Source: Acanthaster planci
Lineage: Eukaryota; Echinodermata; Asteroidea; Valvatida; Acanthasteridae
Length of the DNA: 18,242 nt
Reading direction: 5' to 3'
NCBI RefSeq assembly: GCF_001949145.1
Contig: NW_019091926.1
Location: 1 to 18,242 of the forward strand
The notes under the pieces are model-generated. The model ran no database searches. It was not told the origin of the DNA and saw only the letters and a program-made list of their open reading frames with translations. Both the position numbers and the translations under genes were made by a program. This document shows positions 1 to 9,184 of the stretch, piece after piece. Position 1 is the stretch's first letter. The number at the start of each line of letters is the position of its first letter.

Positions 1-315
1 TCTGTGGAGCACCGAGCATCAATTTAACAATCAGAAAGCTGCCCCTAGCTTTTTAATTCTAACATCAGTGTTGAGAGGATTACCACGGGCCTGCAATGAC
101 AAAGGAGTGTGTGTAATTGAATGGCTTTTCTGACTGACGACTTTAAGTTGTTCAATGAGGTTCTGCCGCAACTCCAAATGGAAGCAAGTTGGTTTACGAA
201 TGCAGCATTTGATTGGCCCGACTTTATTTTGAGTCATCTTGATCCGAATCATCGAACAATTTGTGGGTTATACGAAAGAAATATACTACAAAAGCCCGTT
301 AGAACCAATTAATTA

Positions 316-374
316 ATTCATTCATTCATTCATTCATTCATTGATTCGTTCGTTCGTTCGTTCGTTCATTCGTT
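316..374. repeat. ATTC/GTTC tetranucleotide microsatellite
   Basis: Tandem ATTC units pass into GTTC units and back. The array lies just inside the left outer end of the inverted-repeat element. Confidence 0.9.
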
Positions 375-583
375 ATTTTGTTTGGGGGGACATTTTTAAA
401 CTTAAACGAAGGTTTGGTACGCGGACATTGCCGTACTTCACGTCTTTAATGTATAAATGTACATGAACGATTTCAGGTCATAGTAGAAGTGCCGTTTCTG
501 GGTCCGTAGTTTCATGAAGGCCGCGATGTCTATTTTAGTGGGGGTTGAATTTTTTTCCTTCTTTTAAAATTTCCTTTTTGGGG

Positions 584-614
<31 letters not shown>

Positions 615-660
615 GGGGGGGGGTTAGGAATTTGTTTGGGGGGATTTTTTTTAATTTCCC

Positions 661-686
661 CCTACGGAAGCCCGTCAGTGCCAATT
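661..686 (+). repeat. Left inner terminal inverted repeat
   Basis: Begins CCTACGGAAGCCCGT and is the inverted partner of 1386-1411, with one mismatch. Confidence 0.85.
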
Positions 687-1385
687 AGAACACATGTGAA
701 TACATATAATATTGCTTAATTAAGCAGCTTCTTTGCGAAAAAAATGCACTATTTCTACGGACATTTGGGGCACGTTCGCGAGTAGGATGCGTGCGCATTA
801 TACCCAGGTGCAAGAGTATATACTCCCCCGTTAGCGAGAGCGGGTCCCACGCCAGCCGTTCGAACGCTCGGGAGTATCATGTTAGCACGAGTAGCTCGCT
901 CGGACGCACCCCCTGCGCGTCTACTCCAGTATGAAAAGAGCAACATCAACAATCGATGTCTAATTCTTTCCCCTGGACAATCCGTAATAGGCCAAACGTC
1001 GTTTGAGGGTCCTTGAACTTACGATGATACCATGATAGACTGCTAAAAACCACAATATGTGATCATAACTCAAACCAAGAGAGAAGTAGAAGCTCACTAG
1101 TTTGTGTCATGACATGCTTAGCTCTCCTCGATTACTGTTTCACGGGAAATCACCTGCACTGCTCACTGAAGGGTGCTTTCGCCCGGCTGGAGTGCGACCC
1201 GCTGGTCAACGAGAGTATACTCCCTCAAACAGAGGAGTATACTCCTGCATCTGGGTATAATGTGCACGCATCCTACTCTTGTTAACCGGAGTAACGTGCC
1301 CCAAATGTCCGTAGAGTTATTGAATTATTTCGCAAAGAAACTGTATTATTTTGCAGTAAAAATATACGTGTATTTGCCTACTTCA

Positions 1386-1411
1386 AATTGGCACTAACGG
1401 GCTTCCGTAGG
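1386..1411 (-). repeat. Right inner terminal inverted repeat
   Basis: Inverted partner of 661-686; contains GCACTAACGGGCTTCCGTAG. Confidence 0.85.
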
Positions 1412-1529
1412 AGGAAATGAATGAAAGAATTTTTTTTTAATTCTAGAAAAAAAATTAAAATTCCTCCCCCCCCCCAAAAAAAAAGTTTTCAAAAAAGCAA
1501 ATTAAAATAAAAATGTGGGCACTAACGGG

Positions 1530-2614
1530 ATATCGATTTCGTACATCACTATAGCACACACGCAAATTTTATTTTTGTGATATACCTGAAGTCTGACTTT
1601 ACGGGTAATTCATTGCATAAAGGGAGAGGGTGTGTTCTATTTTGGATAGGCCCTCTTTGCTAATCTGTAAAAATACGTCCCTCTGTTCATGCTAAAAAGC
1701 CTGGTTTAGTCTCTTGAAAGTCGGGGCTTCCTCTATAGCCAGAAAATAAAACAATTGCAGCCACCCTCAAGCCAAGTCCCATAGGACTGTGTGTGAAGTG
1801 GCCCCATGTGTTTATACGAGGCATACACAGACGGTGCCTGGTGGGCCAGAACGTTCCTTATCAGCGACAGTAGCTTGCCAGTAGCATGTGGCAGCTGTCC
1901 TTATCCCTGGGGCGAGGGACCGTGTCCATTAAAACGGCCCACGTGGCGCCATGTGCCAAAATTGTCTCAGATTTATTTGTGGATAAAGCAATCCCTATTC
2001 AATGTCTTTTTTAGTCTTCTTCGGTATAAATCAGATGGAAACCTTCCTAGGAAGACTTCTTTGTGGCGGAAGTGTCCTTTTGGGGGGCGTGGTCTGCAGT
2101 GGGGGGCGCTGAATTCAACAATACGGAAATACATCAGCGTTACCAAAATACACGGGAAATTCCCGCTGTACATGCTTGAATCGCCGTGACTCACCCATCA
2201 GGGGCCTTTAGAGCACAACAGCTGGGCCCGGACAGTGTAAATAATGCCACGTGGCCAGCCTCTCCAGACCCAGGCTCGGCCCTGTCAATCACAAGGTTTA
2301 TCCAGGACTCCCGGTCAACACACATCTGTTTACAGTGCTGGCGCCAACCACAAGCTTCCAGATACATTGGCAAGCATCCCAGACATTGGCCTGATGCATT
2401 CTTCAAAGGGGGGGGGGGTATTTTAGAGGGGAGTAGGCATTGCGTGCATTATCATGATATAGCAGTGTTTTGTGCACACACATAGGGGAATGGATATGGA
2501 CCTCCCCGTTTCAGTCACTGCCCGGGTGATACCAAGATTGACACCCCTCTCAATAGTTAGGTGGGGNCCCTCTAAGTATATTGCCATTTTTAGAGGAATA
2601 AAATGATAAAATAC
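1530..2614. other. Intronic DNA, no recognised exon
   Basis: Downstream of the Ig-like exon on the minus strand. Short open frames occur on both strands (for example 2406-2191 minus and 1806-2189 plus), but none shows a domain. A run of 11 G sits at 2408-2418. The next exon of the FTP-Ig gene should start in phase 1 somewhere to the left. Confidence 0.6.
2567..2567. other. Ambiguous base (N)
   Basis: A single N follows a G run. It lies in the intron just after the donor of the Ig-like exon and does not affect the gene model. Confidence 0.98.
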
Positions 2615-2938
2615 CATCTGTGGGTAAAATTATGGTCTGTATCCTTGTGGCCGTCTTGCCGGGCTTAGTGGCTTTGCAGTAGAAGACACCTGTTCTGTCA
2701 AGCCCATCGACTTCGGGTAGCTGGATTTGTCTGAGTTGACATCCTAGTTGTTGGCTCTGCAGCTCTTTTGAACGTGAAGGCAGTTCATTGTTGGCTCCTC
2801 CCGTAATCAACTGCCGACCGAATAACACGGCAGCGGTGATATCTCTAGGGCCTTTGTAAGCTCCAATGGTTGCATCGTTGTTTCCAGCGCCACCAAGTAG
2901 AGCGGGGTTGGTGACGATTGTAAAATCCACTGCCCCAC
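2615..2938 (-). CDS. Exon 5 of the FTP-Ig gene: Ig-like domain
   Basis: Exon of 324 nt, phase 1 at both ends, encoding residues 180-287. The acceptor is strong (CTTTTTTCATCTGTCACTACAG|GT) and the donor is GATG|GTATTT. Near the end, DRTGVFYCKATKPG (260-273) fits the D-x-G-x-Y-x-C signature of the F strand of an Ig domain. TARI-like basic and hydrophobic residues and an LPTD end resemble Ig modules at the N-terminus of receptor tyrosine kinases. The expected B-strand cysteine is missing: the TIGAY segment (203-207) has Ala206 where Cys is usual. The only other cysteine, Cys246, sits in a different strand. Classed as Ig-like by motif only. Confidence 0.75.
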
Positions 2939-5900
2939 CTGTAGTGACAGATGAAAAAAGGAGTCATTGATCTTCAACCAGTGCAATGGCTGATCGTTTA
3001 TTGAATTCTCAATCTATATCCCAAAACAGACTTCACTAAATTTTAAGTTACTGCGTGATTGTATCACTCCTAATGGGCTTTGATATTGGCAGCTGTACAG
3101 TAATCACTTCATTGATGATGCACAAAATATGAAGCATGCGACTTGACAAGAAGGGAGGCAGAAGAGTTTCATGTTGCGCAATCATGTATGTTAAACTATA
3201 CCCGACATTACACCTGTGACTGCGCACCGATTTGCCCCGTATCTTAGGCTCTGCGATTATGCAGTTTTGAAAACGTACCTACTCCATCTTCATCTGTGAA
3301 TTCTTCAACGTAGACTTCACGCATGTGAAGTATTTTATTTGTACCAGGAAGATCCACTCTCACATAACGGGCAGTGACTGCAGGGTCGGCTCTGAAGTCA
3401 ATGCTCGGCGTTTCGTGAGTGGCTTGCTCATCTGTAACTGCTCCTATCTCTCTGTTCGAATTATGATTTGGACTCAATCCAGCACTAATTACAGCACCTG
3501 CTAGACGGCGAGCTATGATTGAAAATCAACATTGAAAAAGCATTGTCTCATTTTACATTGGACACATTATCTATTTTAAAGCATTCTGAAATACTTTAAA
3601 CAAATAAAGTTTCTGGCCATTTATATAGAGCTCCGTTGGTTTAAGTTATCTTGTACTGATACTAAATACGTTACTCCTGTGAAATGTGAGAATTTAAAAG
3701 AATGTATTTTCAGAGCTTTAAATAGTAAAATAGTAAATAGTAATGAATGGAATCACAGAAAAGCTGAAAATTGTATTTGGATTGGCTGTCGATTGTGACT
3801 CTGCTGGTCGAAATTTTCCTTCCATTTCCAGGTGAAGATAAATGTAAAAAAATTAATAAGGATCAGTTTTGCCTGACTTTCCGGTATACCATGAGGGTGA
3901 AAATGAGCCATAAAACAGAACGTATGATTGCAGAGCGAAAGGTTTGTTTTGCGCACATTGTTGAGTGTTATAAATCCACATTTGGGCTGTTGAAGAATAC
4001 CGACGGGAGTGATAGTTGATTTCCTTGCCCAGTAAAACAATTTGGAAGAGTATTTGATTTGTGGACAACGAATATTCGTCGATCATTAAGTAAACTCTTC
4101 GTTGGGTTTGCCTCAATAGACTTCAAAATCATAAGGCAAATGGACAACACATCATTCCACAAAAATGCACAAGCGTGTGGACCAGGTCGTAATGCAGATC
4201 AGAATAACTGTGGATGTGTCAGAAGATAGATAAATTACCCAGTTCCTGACGCTTTAAGTGTACCAGGATTGAAATATACAGGTTTGATCCGATTTAATGT
4301 GGACTCTAAAGCCGGTTCAATCATTTGGATTTTTATGAAAGAAATATTCCATTCACAACCGGTATGCTAACACGACGCACCAATCCACACTGACTCAAAC
4401 TCAACCCAATGAACTGAACAAAACCAACGGGACTCGAACCGAGTGGGGTTTAGGTTCGGCCGCTTTTTACGGAAGCTTTGTAGTGCCAAGGGATAGGATG
4501 CGAACTTTTTTGGTATGTAGGCCTACAGTGTGTTAACATTTTGCTCTATTTTCTGACGCGCCAGGAAATTTTTGGGTAGCGGCTATGTAATTATATCTGT
4601 GCTGGAACATTCAGAGTATGTCCCGATGATGAATCGACCCACATGTTGCATAGTGCCCCAGGTTAAGTTACAGAGAATTGTCTGGAGGCTACTAGATGTT
4701 GTGCCCCGGAAAGAATTACCTATTGCACTATTAGACGTCCGTACGCAAACCAGTATTATTCTAGATAAATAACATCAAATATTGTCGTTTTAAACTGAGT
4801 GTTTAAGTTCCTGACTAAATGCATTCATTCTACTTGTGTTGTGAATGTTCTTAATTTTCATGCCAGCTTTGCAATAAATTCTCTGTACGGTGCTCCTACA
4901 TTAATTTTGTCGATGAATTGTCAGGGTTGTTACATTGGCCATCTGGTTCAAAATGCAGCTTCAAGAATTAATCTGTCGACTTTGACATGACAGTTATCAA
5001 AGACAATCGCATTAAAAGTAAAACGTTTGAAAGTATTGACTAGAAATAAGAGGAATAACTCAGGTTGAAACAATATTATACGGTCACAACAGCGACATTA
5101 CCACAATCGGGCGAACCTGCTCCACATGTCTGATCATTTCTGTTATGTATGGTTATCATTCTCAAGCAGTACGTATCAACCAGGTCTAGTCTCCACCATG
5201 GATTCGTCTTATCTGCACCGCTGCTAAAAGCTGAGGTAGTTGTGAAACATGAATATTTAACAAAGCATGAGTACATTTTCTACGATTCTATATGAAGTTG
5301 ATTAATAGCCCATAACAGCTTGCTTTAACGCTTACAAAGTTCTGGAGGTTCCTTACGGTCTCAGGGCAAAGACATTTTGGCTCAATTATATTTAATTAAA
5401 AAAATCAAGTGAGTTACTCACAAGTTGTTTCGTTGATATTTAAGTTACTTTTCATGAAAGATGAATATTTAACCCAAACTGAGAGCAAGAATGCTTCACT
5501 TACCAGTATGTGTATAAGTTGTCAAGTTGCCGTCTATAGCTTTGCGTGGGCCGTGATTCTGAATATCGGAAGTCGAGCTCTGATTTGCCCATTTCTCTCG
5601 CAACTGCAAGGGCGCTGCTGCAATTTTAAATACACTAGATATTACTTTCAAGGGTATACATTTAGGGAATGAAAATGTGACGGGGCTAGTGGCTAGCGGT
5701 TTCAAACGTAATAATTTAAAACCGATTTGTCACACTTTTAAATTATTTAATTTTTTAATCACTCGTGCAGTTATTGCAAAAGTTGTGCATAAATTATCAC
5801 TATAATATTTAAATCCTTTATCAGTGTTGTAGTGGGACCATTTAAGACCTTCACAATACCACACAAGCCCAGCACAAGACCAACACAAGACCTCCAGTCT

Positions 5901-8900
5901 GAATTTAAGTCACAAGCTATTCCTTTGTCATTGTTCAACCTGTTACTTGTGACTGGTCTTGTACATGGTCTTGTGCATGGTCTCGTGCCTTGTCTCAACT
6001 ACAACACTGTCCTTTATTAAGATAATGGTTACGAGCAAAAAAGAAGAAAAACAGAGAAATAAAGAACAGTGTTTGGACAAATATAAAACAATCAACTGGA
6101 GTGTTTCTGTGTGCGTATCAACCAGTATGAATATCAGCTATCAGAAAACTCTAGTGTTGTGAATCATGTCGTTGGAAGGGCAAAAACCAATATTTGAAAA
6201 TTTAGATATTGAGTTTTTCATAGGGTTAAAGATCTATTTTTATATTCACTCCATAAAAGGATAAATTTACTTACAGTATGGCTCTGCTGTAGGCCAAAGT
6301 GAATTCGTATAACCGAACGAATGGAAACGAACTAAAACGTCAGTTTAAAGGATTGAACTGCTTGAAGAAATTCAGTTAGGCTTCCTTCCTGTATCGATCG
6401 AATTAACTTCTTAAAAATAGTAAACCAACCACAAGAGCATTAACTTGTGCCTGGTCTCTCTTGTCAGTGTCCAGGGAATAACTTCTCAGGTTATTGTTGT
6501 GTCACTTGGGTCAATTTGTATCGAAAACCTATTATTTCATATATTATGCAGTTTTTCAATAGAAAAAGTCGAACCTTGCCGAAACTATTACCCTTAAGCC
6601 TACCGCATACGATCAACTTACTAGACAGAAAATTTAACCCCTAACATCATCCACTTTACAATTTCTACGCGACATTTCTTATTCCTTGAGAAAAGGTAAG
6701 TGTACCAGAAAGGCGGACTCGAAAACAGTATCCACTCTGGGCAGGATAAAACTCCACGAAATTCACGGGGCCAGGCAACTCGATTTCTTTTTTTGTACGG
6801 TTGTTACCTCATAGGCAATACAAGGCGTTGTTACTGAATTGTAAATGATAATCCTTAAAGAGCTTTTCATTACTACTGTAATTTTTATCAGATTCTTTTG
6901 GTTTCAAAGCACAGAGATCCTTTGTTGCGTTTACAGTTTCGTGAGCCCGTTAAGGAGCATTTGCATGCATGTACGTTTTTTGGGAGCGATGCGTACACGA
7001 TGCGTTCATGCGTACGTGCATTTATTATGGACACAAAAAAAGACCCATCACACGTGTTTGTTGCGTTATTCAGCCCTCAAAATGGCCCCGGGAGCAATTT
7101 TGGCAGACACGCAATGCTTGGCGCAAGTGTTGACGCGCATATGGAAAGGCACCTTTATGCTGGAATTTCTGAGTACGTGCGTCAAACTTCTCGTAGAAGG
7201 TTCGGTTTGTGCTTTTATCCTTTTGGCAAGTCATGCTAGAAAACTGTCCACCGCCTACCGTTGAGGGTGCACTTCAACCCGGGACAGATTGCAAAGGCCT
7301 TCGCGACGATGATTGGAATATGGGCTGCGTCTGAAGAATAGACCATGGAGTCAAGATTTCATGGGAAGTGGGTAAAGTGTTTAAATCCAGTGCATTTATT
7401 AAATTCATGACCACCAACAACAACAACAACTGCCCACGTGATGACCATTGAGGAGACTGTCGGGCATTTATGAATGGTATTTCTTTTGCAACTAAACGGT
7501 GATTAGGGCCTAAATGGTGACGAAGGGTAGGCCTAATGCAACAAGTAATGCAGGGATGGGTCGAGTAGCAAAGGCATAAACAAATAAAATTAAACAGAAT
7601 CAATATGAAATACTAAATAAATTGAACAGAACAAAAGCCTATAAGTATAAAAGCAATTAGAGGCTTACACGTGCAGACGAGTTTCGAGAGATGTTTTGAA
7701 GGTGTGGATGGCTCTAAGTTTTGACGTGAGTAGGTAGGGGTAAGTATAGTCTGATTTCGGCTCGTTCAGTGGATGCTCGTTACCGGATCGATGAAGGCAG
7801 GAAGGTTATTTACAGGCAGCATGTCTATTATATGGATGACATTGCCATTACTAGCACTACACGCCAACAGCATAAATTCATCAATTATCCAGATAGGTGA
7901 CCATTGTAGATTTTTTTAAAGATCAGGACGATTGTCAACTCTCTCCAGTTTACTTTCAGTAAAATTTTGTCGATGCCACGTCATGATGAAAGTCATCATT
8001 GATAATTGTCTTCAATCAACGGGTGGATACCACTCTAGTGAGGAAAGCTGGCTGATTTAGCCTTAATTTTTTCAGCTATGATGGGGACCTGTATTAAGGT
8101 GAAGGTCGAGAATCGGACAATCCTCACCAGTAGTTAATAGTTTCAGTAAACAGTACTTTCCAGCACCATGAGCGGGGCCAGTGATGTGCTGAACAAAACT
8201 GTATAATATAAAAAGAAGCCTCTTGAAGCAATTGGCCGAAGGATCACTGGGTTATCATCATAAGCGTTGAAATAGCCTGTACTATGATGTCCGATGTCGG
8301 ATGGGCGCACAAGAGGGTTCAGTCATGTAAAAAAAAAAAAAAAACCTTGAAGGATTAACGTATTTTTGATCACGAGCAGGTGGGTCCTTGATAAACATTC
8401 ACAAGCCCCATTGATCCGAAGTCGGAGCTGACTTCGGCGTCAATGGGTTCAAAATTCTCTCCATAGACTAACATAGGTCCGACCTCTCCTGTTTTGTGAA
8501 GTCTTGGGACATGGGTGAAATGAGTAGCCAGCTGGTGTTAACTCCTCCATGGTCAAATCACCCCCAGATTTCAACCAAGAGATATAATGACTGTGGCTAC
8601 TTGTTTTCCAGAACAAATTCAACAAACTTGAATTCCAAATGGGCTTGACATTTAGAGGAGATAACCATAGGTTGGATTAGATGAGGGGGCCAAGTTTTTG
8701 TCAGATTTGTGAAACGAATCCCCGAATTTTTTTCAGTAGAGGATTGCTTTTTCCGTTTAACTGAGCACACCTGAAGTTTCCGTTGCTTCCACGTGCCACT
8801 ACGCGTGCTATTAAACTTTCGATTTGGAGTCGTATGTTGCATGTTAACCTGTAACATGTACACCAGGTGTTTCCATATAATTTGCGAACCTGCAAATATT

Positions 8901-9105
8901 AGGCCTATTCTTAGGATCTGCGATCAATTTCAATCCAACCTTTAATACTTCATCTGGAAGCAATATTATTTTTTCAAGCTAAGGAGTAACTAAACTCAAC
9001 TGGACGAAGACAAAAAGGTTTGTTTTACTTACCGCCGTTAAGAAGAAATGCTGTGAGCAAGAGTACGAAGACTGCTATACCTTTCCAGTGCAACATTGAC
9101 GCCAT
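2615..9105 (-). CDS. FTP (F-type lectin) plus Ig-like receptor or secreted lectin, 5' part of the gene (five exons)
   Basis: Spliced gene model with exons 9105-9033, 5617-5504, 5230-5102, 3500-3279 and 2938-2615. They join to 862 nt, or 287 codons plus one base, with no stop. All junctions have GT/AG borders and matching phase. The product starts with a signal peptide (residues 1 to about 24). An FTP/F5-8C-like lectin domain follows (about 31-176), then an Ig-like domain (about 183-285). FTP hallmarks are the IDGN calcium-site motif (52-55), His61, the NPWWRLDL core (72-79), the NRND turn (92-95) and the ARYVRVDLPG strand in exon 4. The protein should enter the secretory pathway and act outside the cell, probably binding glycans or a protein ligand. 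The frame is open at 2615, so more exons must follow to the left, possibly encoding a membrane segment and a kinase or phosphatase domain as in the neighbouring genes. That last point is inference. Confidence 0.87.
3279..3500 (-). CDS. Exon 4 of the FTP-Ig gene: C-terminal part of the FTP domain
   Basis: Exon of 222 nt, phase 1 at both ends, encoding residues 106-179. It begins AGAVISAGLSP, matching the NAxVxVG-type strand, and continues to ARYVRVDLPGTNKILHMREV, the usual last strands of the domain (ARYVxVxLPG...LxLCEVxV). The cysteine that normally precedes the glutamate in the last strand is Arg here. The acceptor is GTCTAG|CA and the donor GTAG|GTACGT. Alternative donors a few bases earlier would break the phase pattern. 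Confidence 0.88.
5102..5230 (-). CDS. Exon 3 of the FTP-Ig gene: core of the FTP domain
   Basis: Exon of 129 nt, phase 1 at both ends, encoding residues 63-105. It holds the most diagnostic FTP segment: NPWWRLDL (72-79), then TYCLRMITIHNRND (82-95). The acceptor is ACTACCTCAG|CT and the donor TGTG|GTAATG. In canonical F-type lectins the NRxD is followed by CC and a basic residue. Here it is followed by QTCGAGSPDC, so only part of the sugar-binding motif remains. Confidence 0.9.
5504..5617 (-). CDS. Exon 2 of the FTP-Ig gene: N-terminal part of the FTP domain
   Basis: Exon of 114 nt, phase 1 at both ends, encoding residues 25-62. The motif WANQSST (34-40) matches the conserved ATQSST-type first strand of F-type lectins. 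KAIDGN (50-55) matches the A-x-DGN calcium-binding loop. THT at the end carries His61, the position of the sugar-contacting histidine. The acceptor is TTGCAG|CAG, a tandem NAGNAG site, so use of the second AG would delete one alanine near the signal-peptide cleavage point. The donor is G|GTAAGT. Confidence 0.9.
5814..5821. repeat. Target-site duplication, left of the hAT MITE
   Basis: TCCTTTAT directly abuts the left inverted repeat and is identical to the copy at 6010-6017. Confidence 0.92.
5822..6009. mobile_element. Non-autonomous hAT-type MITE in intron 1 of the FTP-Ig gene
   Basis: Element of 188 bp with perfect 12-bp terminal inverted repeats, CAGTGTTGTAGT and ACTACAACACTG. It is flanked by a perfect 8-bp direct repeat, TCCTTTAT. 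The CAG start, the short inverted repeats and the 8-bp duplication are the marks of the hAT superfamily. Subterminal copies of an ACAAGACC-like motif lie on both sides in inverted orientation, as expected for transposase-binding sites. There is no coding capacity, so it must have been mobilised in trans. Confidence 0.92.
6010..6017. repeat. Target-site duplication, right of the hAT MITE
   Basis: TCCTTTAT directly abuts the right inverted repeat, making an exact 8-bp duplication. Confidence 0.92.
8329..8344. repeat. Poly-A run
   Basis: Sixteen A residues in intron 1 of the FTP-Ig gene. Could be the tail of an old retroposon, but no matching element was recognised beside it. Confidence 0.8.
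8407..8447. repeat. Perfect two-part hairpin
   Basis: CCCATTGA pairs with TCAATGGG and CCGAAGTC pairs with GACTTCGG around a 6-nt loop (GGAGCT), with only a 1-by-2 bulge between the two stems. It lies in intron 1 of the FTP-Ig gene. It may be the core of a small palindromic repeat. Confidence 0.75.
9033..9105 (-). CDS. Exon 1 of the FTP-Ig gene: start codon and signal peptide
   Basis: The ATG at 9105-9103 opens 24 codons plus one base. The peptide has Lys8, then a long hydrophobic run (GIAVFVLLLTAFLL, residues 9-22), the form of a signal peptide. The exon ends at a consensus donor, G|GTAAGT, in phase 1. A second in-frame Met at residue 4 could also serve as start, but the first is kept because it is the most upstream one and sits in a purine-rich context (ATT ATG GCG). 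The next exon is about 3.4 kb away. Confidence 0.85.
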
Positions 9106-9178
9106 AATTAACTGGCTCTATTTGTTCGGTAGTTTGCAGGGTTCAGAAAAAAGTGTCTCTTTCGTGTGAATTCATGCG

Positions 9179-9184
9179 TATATA
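9179..9184 (-). promoter_or_regulatory. Possible TATA box of the FTP-Ig gene
   Basis: TATATA on either strand, about 75 nt upstream of the start codon of the FTP-Ig gene. This position would allow a short 5' UTR of about 45 nt. It is the only clear TATA-like string near the start codon. AT-rich DNA gives such strings by chance, so this is weak. Confidence 0.22.

Larger units (their letters stand above)
293..1529. mobile_element. Nested long inverted-repeat element (foldback or MITE-like)
   Basis: Two diverged arms face each other. The inner arm ends, 661-686 and 1386-1411, are inverted repeats identical at 25 of 26 positions. A 22-bp perfect pair lies further in, at 755-776 and 1293-1314, and similarity continues through the ATGCGTGC-ATTATACCCA stretch on both sides. 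An outer pair with the same core (CCCGTTAG) lies at 295-306 and 1518-1529, with T/G-rich and A/C-rich runs between the outer and inner ends. No target-site duplication was identified, so the exact borders and transposon class are open. No coding sequence was found inside. Confidence 0.65.
6018..9032. other. Intron 1 of the FTP-Ig gene (upstream part)
   Basis: No exon recognised. It holds a CpG-richer patch around 6900-7260, a (CAA)n stretch near 7413-7428, a poly-A run and the hairpin at 8407. The 6845-7264 plus-strand frame (139 codons) overlaps another plus-strand frame and has no recognisable motif. Confidence 0.55.

Noticed and set aside
2191-2406. Cysteine-rich minus-strand open frame of 71 codons after the Ig-like exon
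   Set aside because: Position would suit the next exon, but no convincing phase 1 acceptor or known domain is visible, and overlapping frames are open on the plus strand.
3753-4162. Several overlapping open frames on both strands
   Set aside because: They lie in the intron between FTP exons 3 and 4, overlap each other and have no recognisable content.
4430-4440. A tRNA-type B-box string (GGTTCGAGTCC) on the minus strand
   Set aside because: The T-stem does not pair well and no A-box or cloverleaf is found upstream, so it is not called a tRNA; a tRNA-derived SINE is not supported either.
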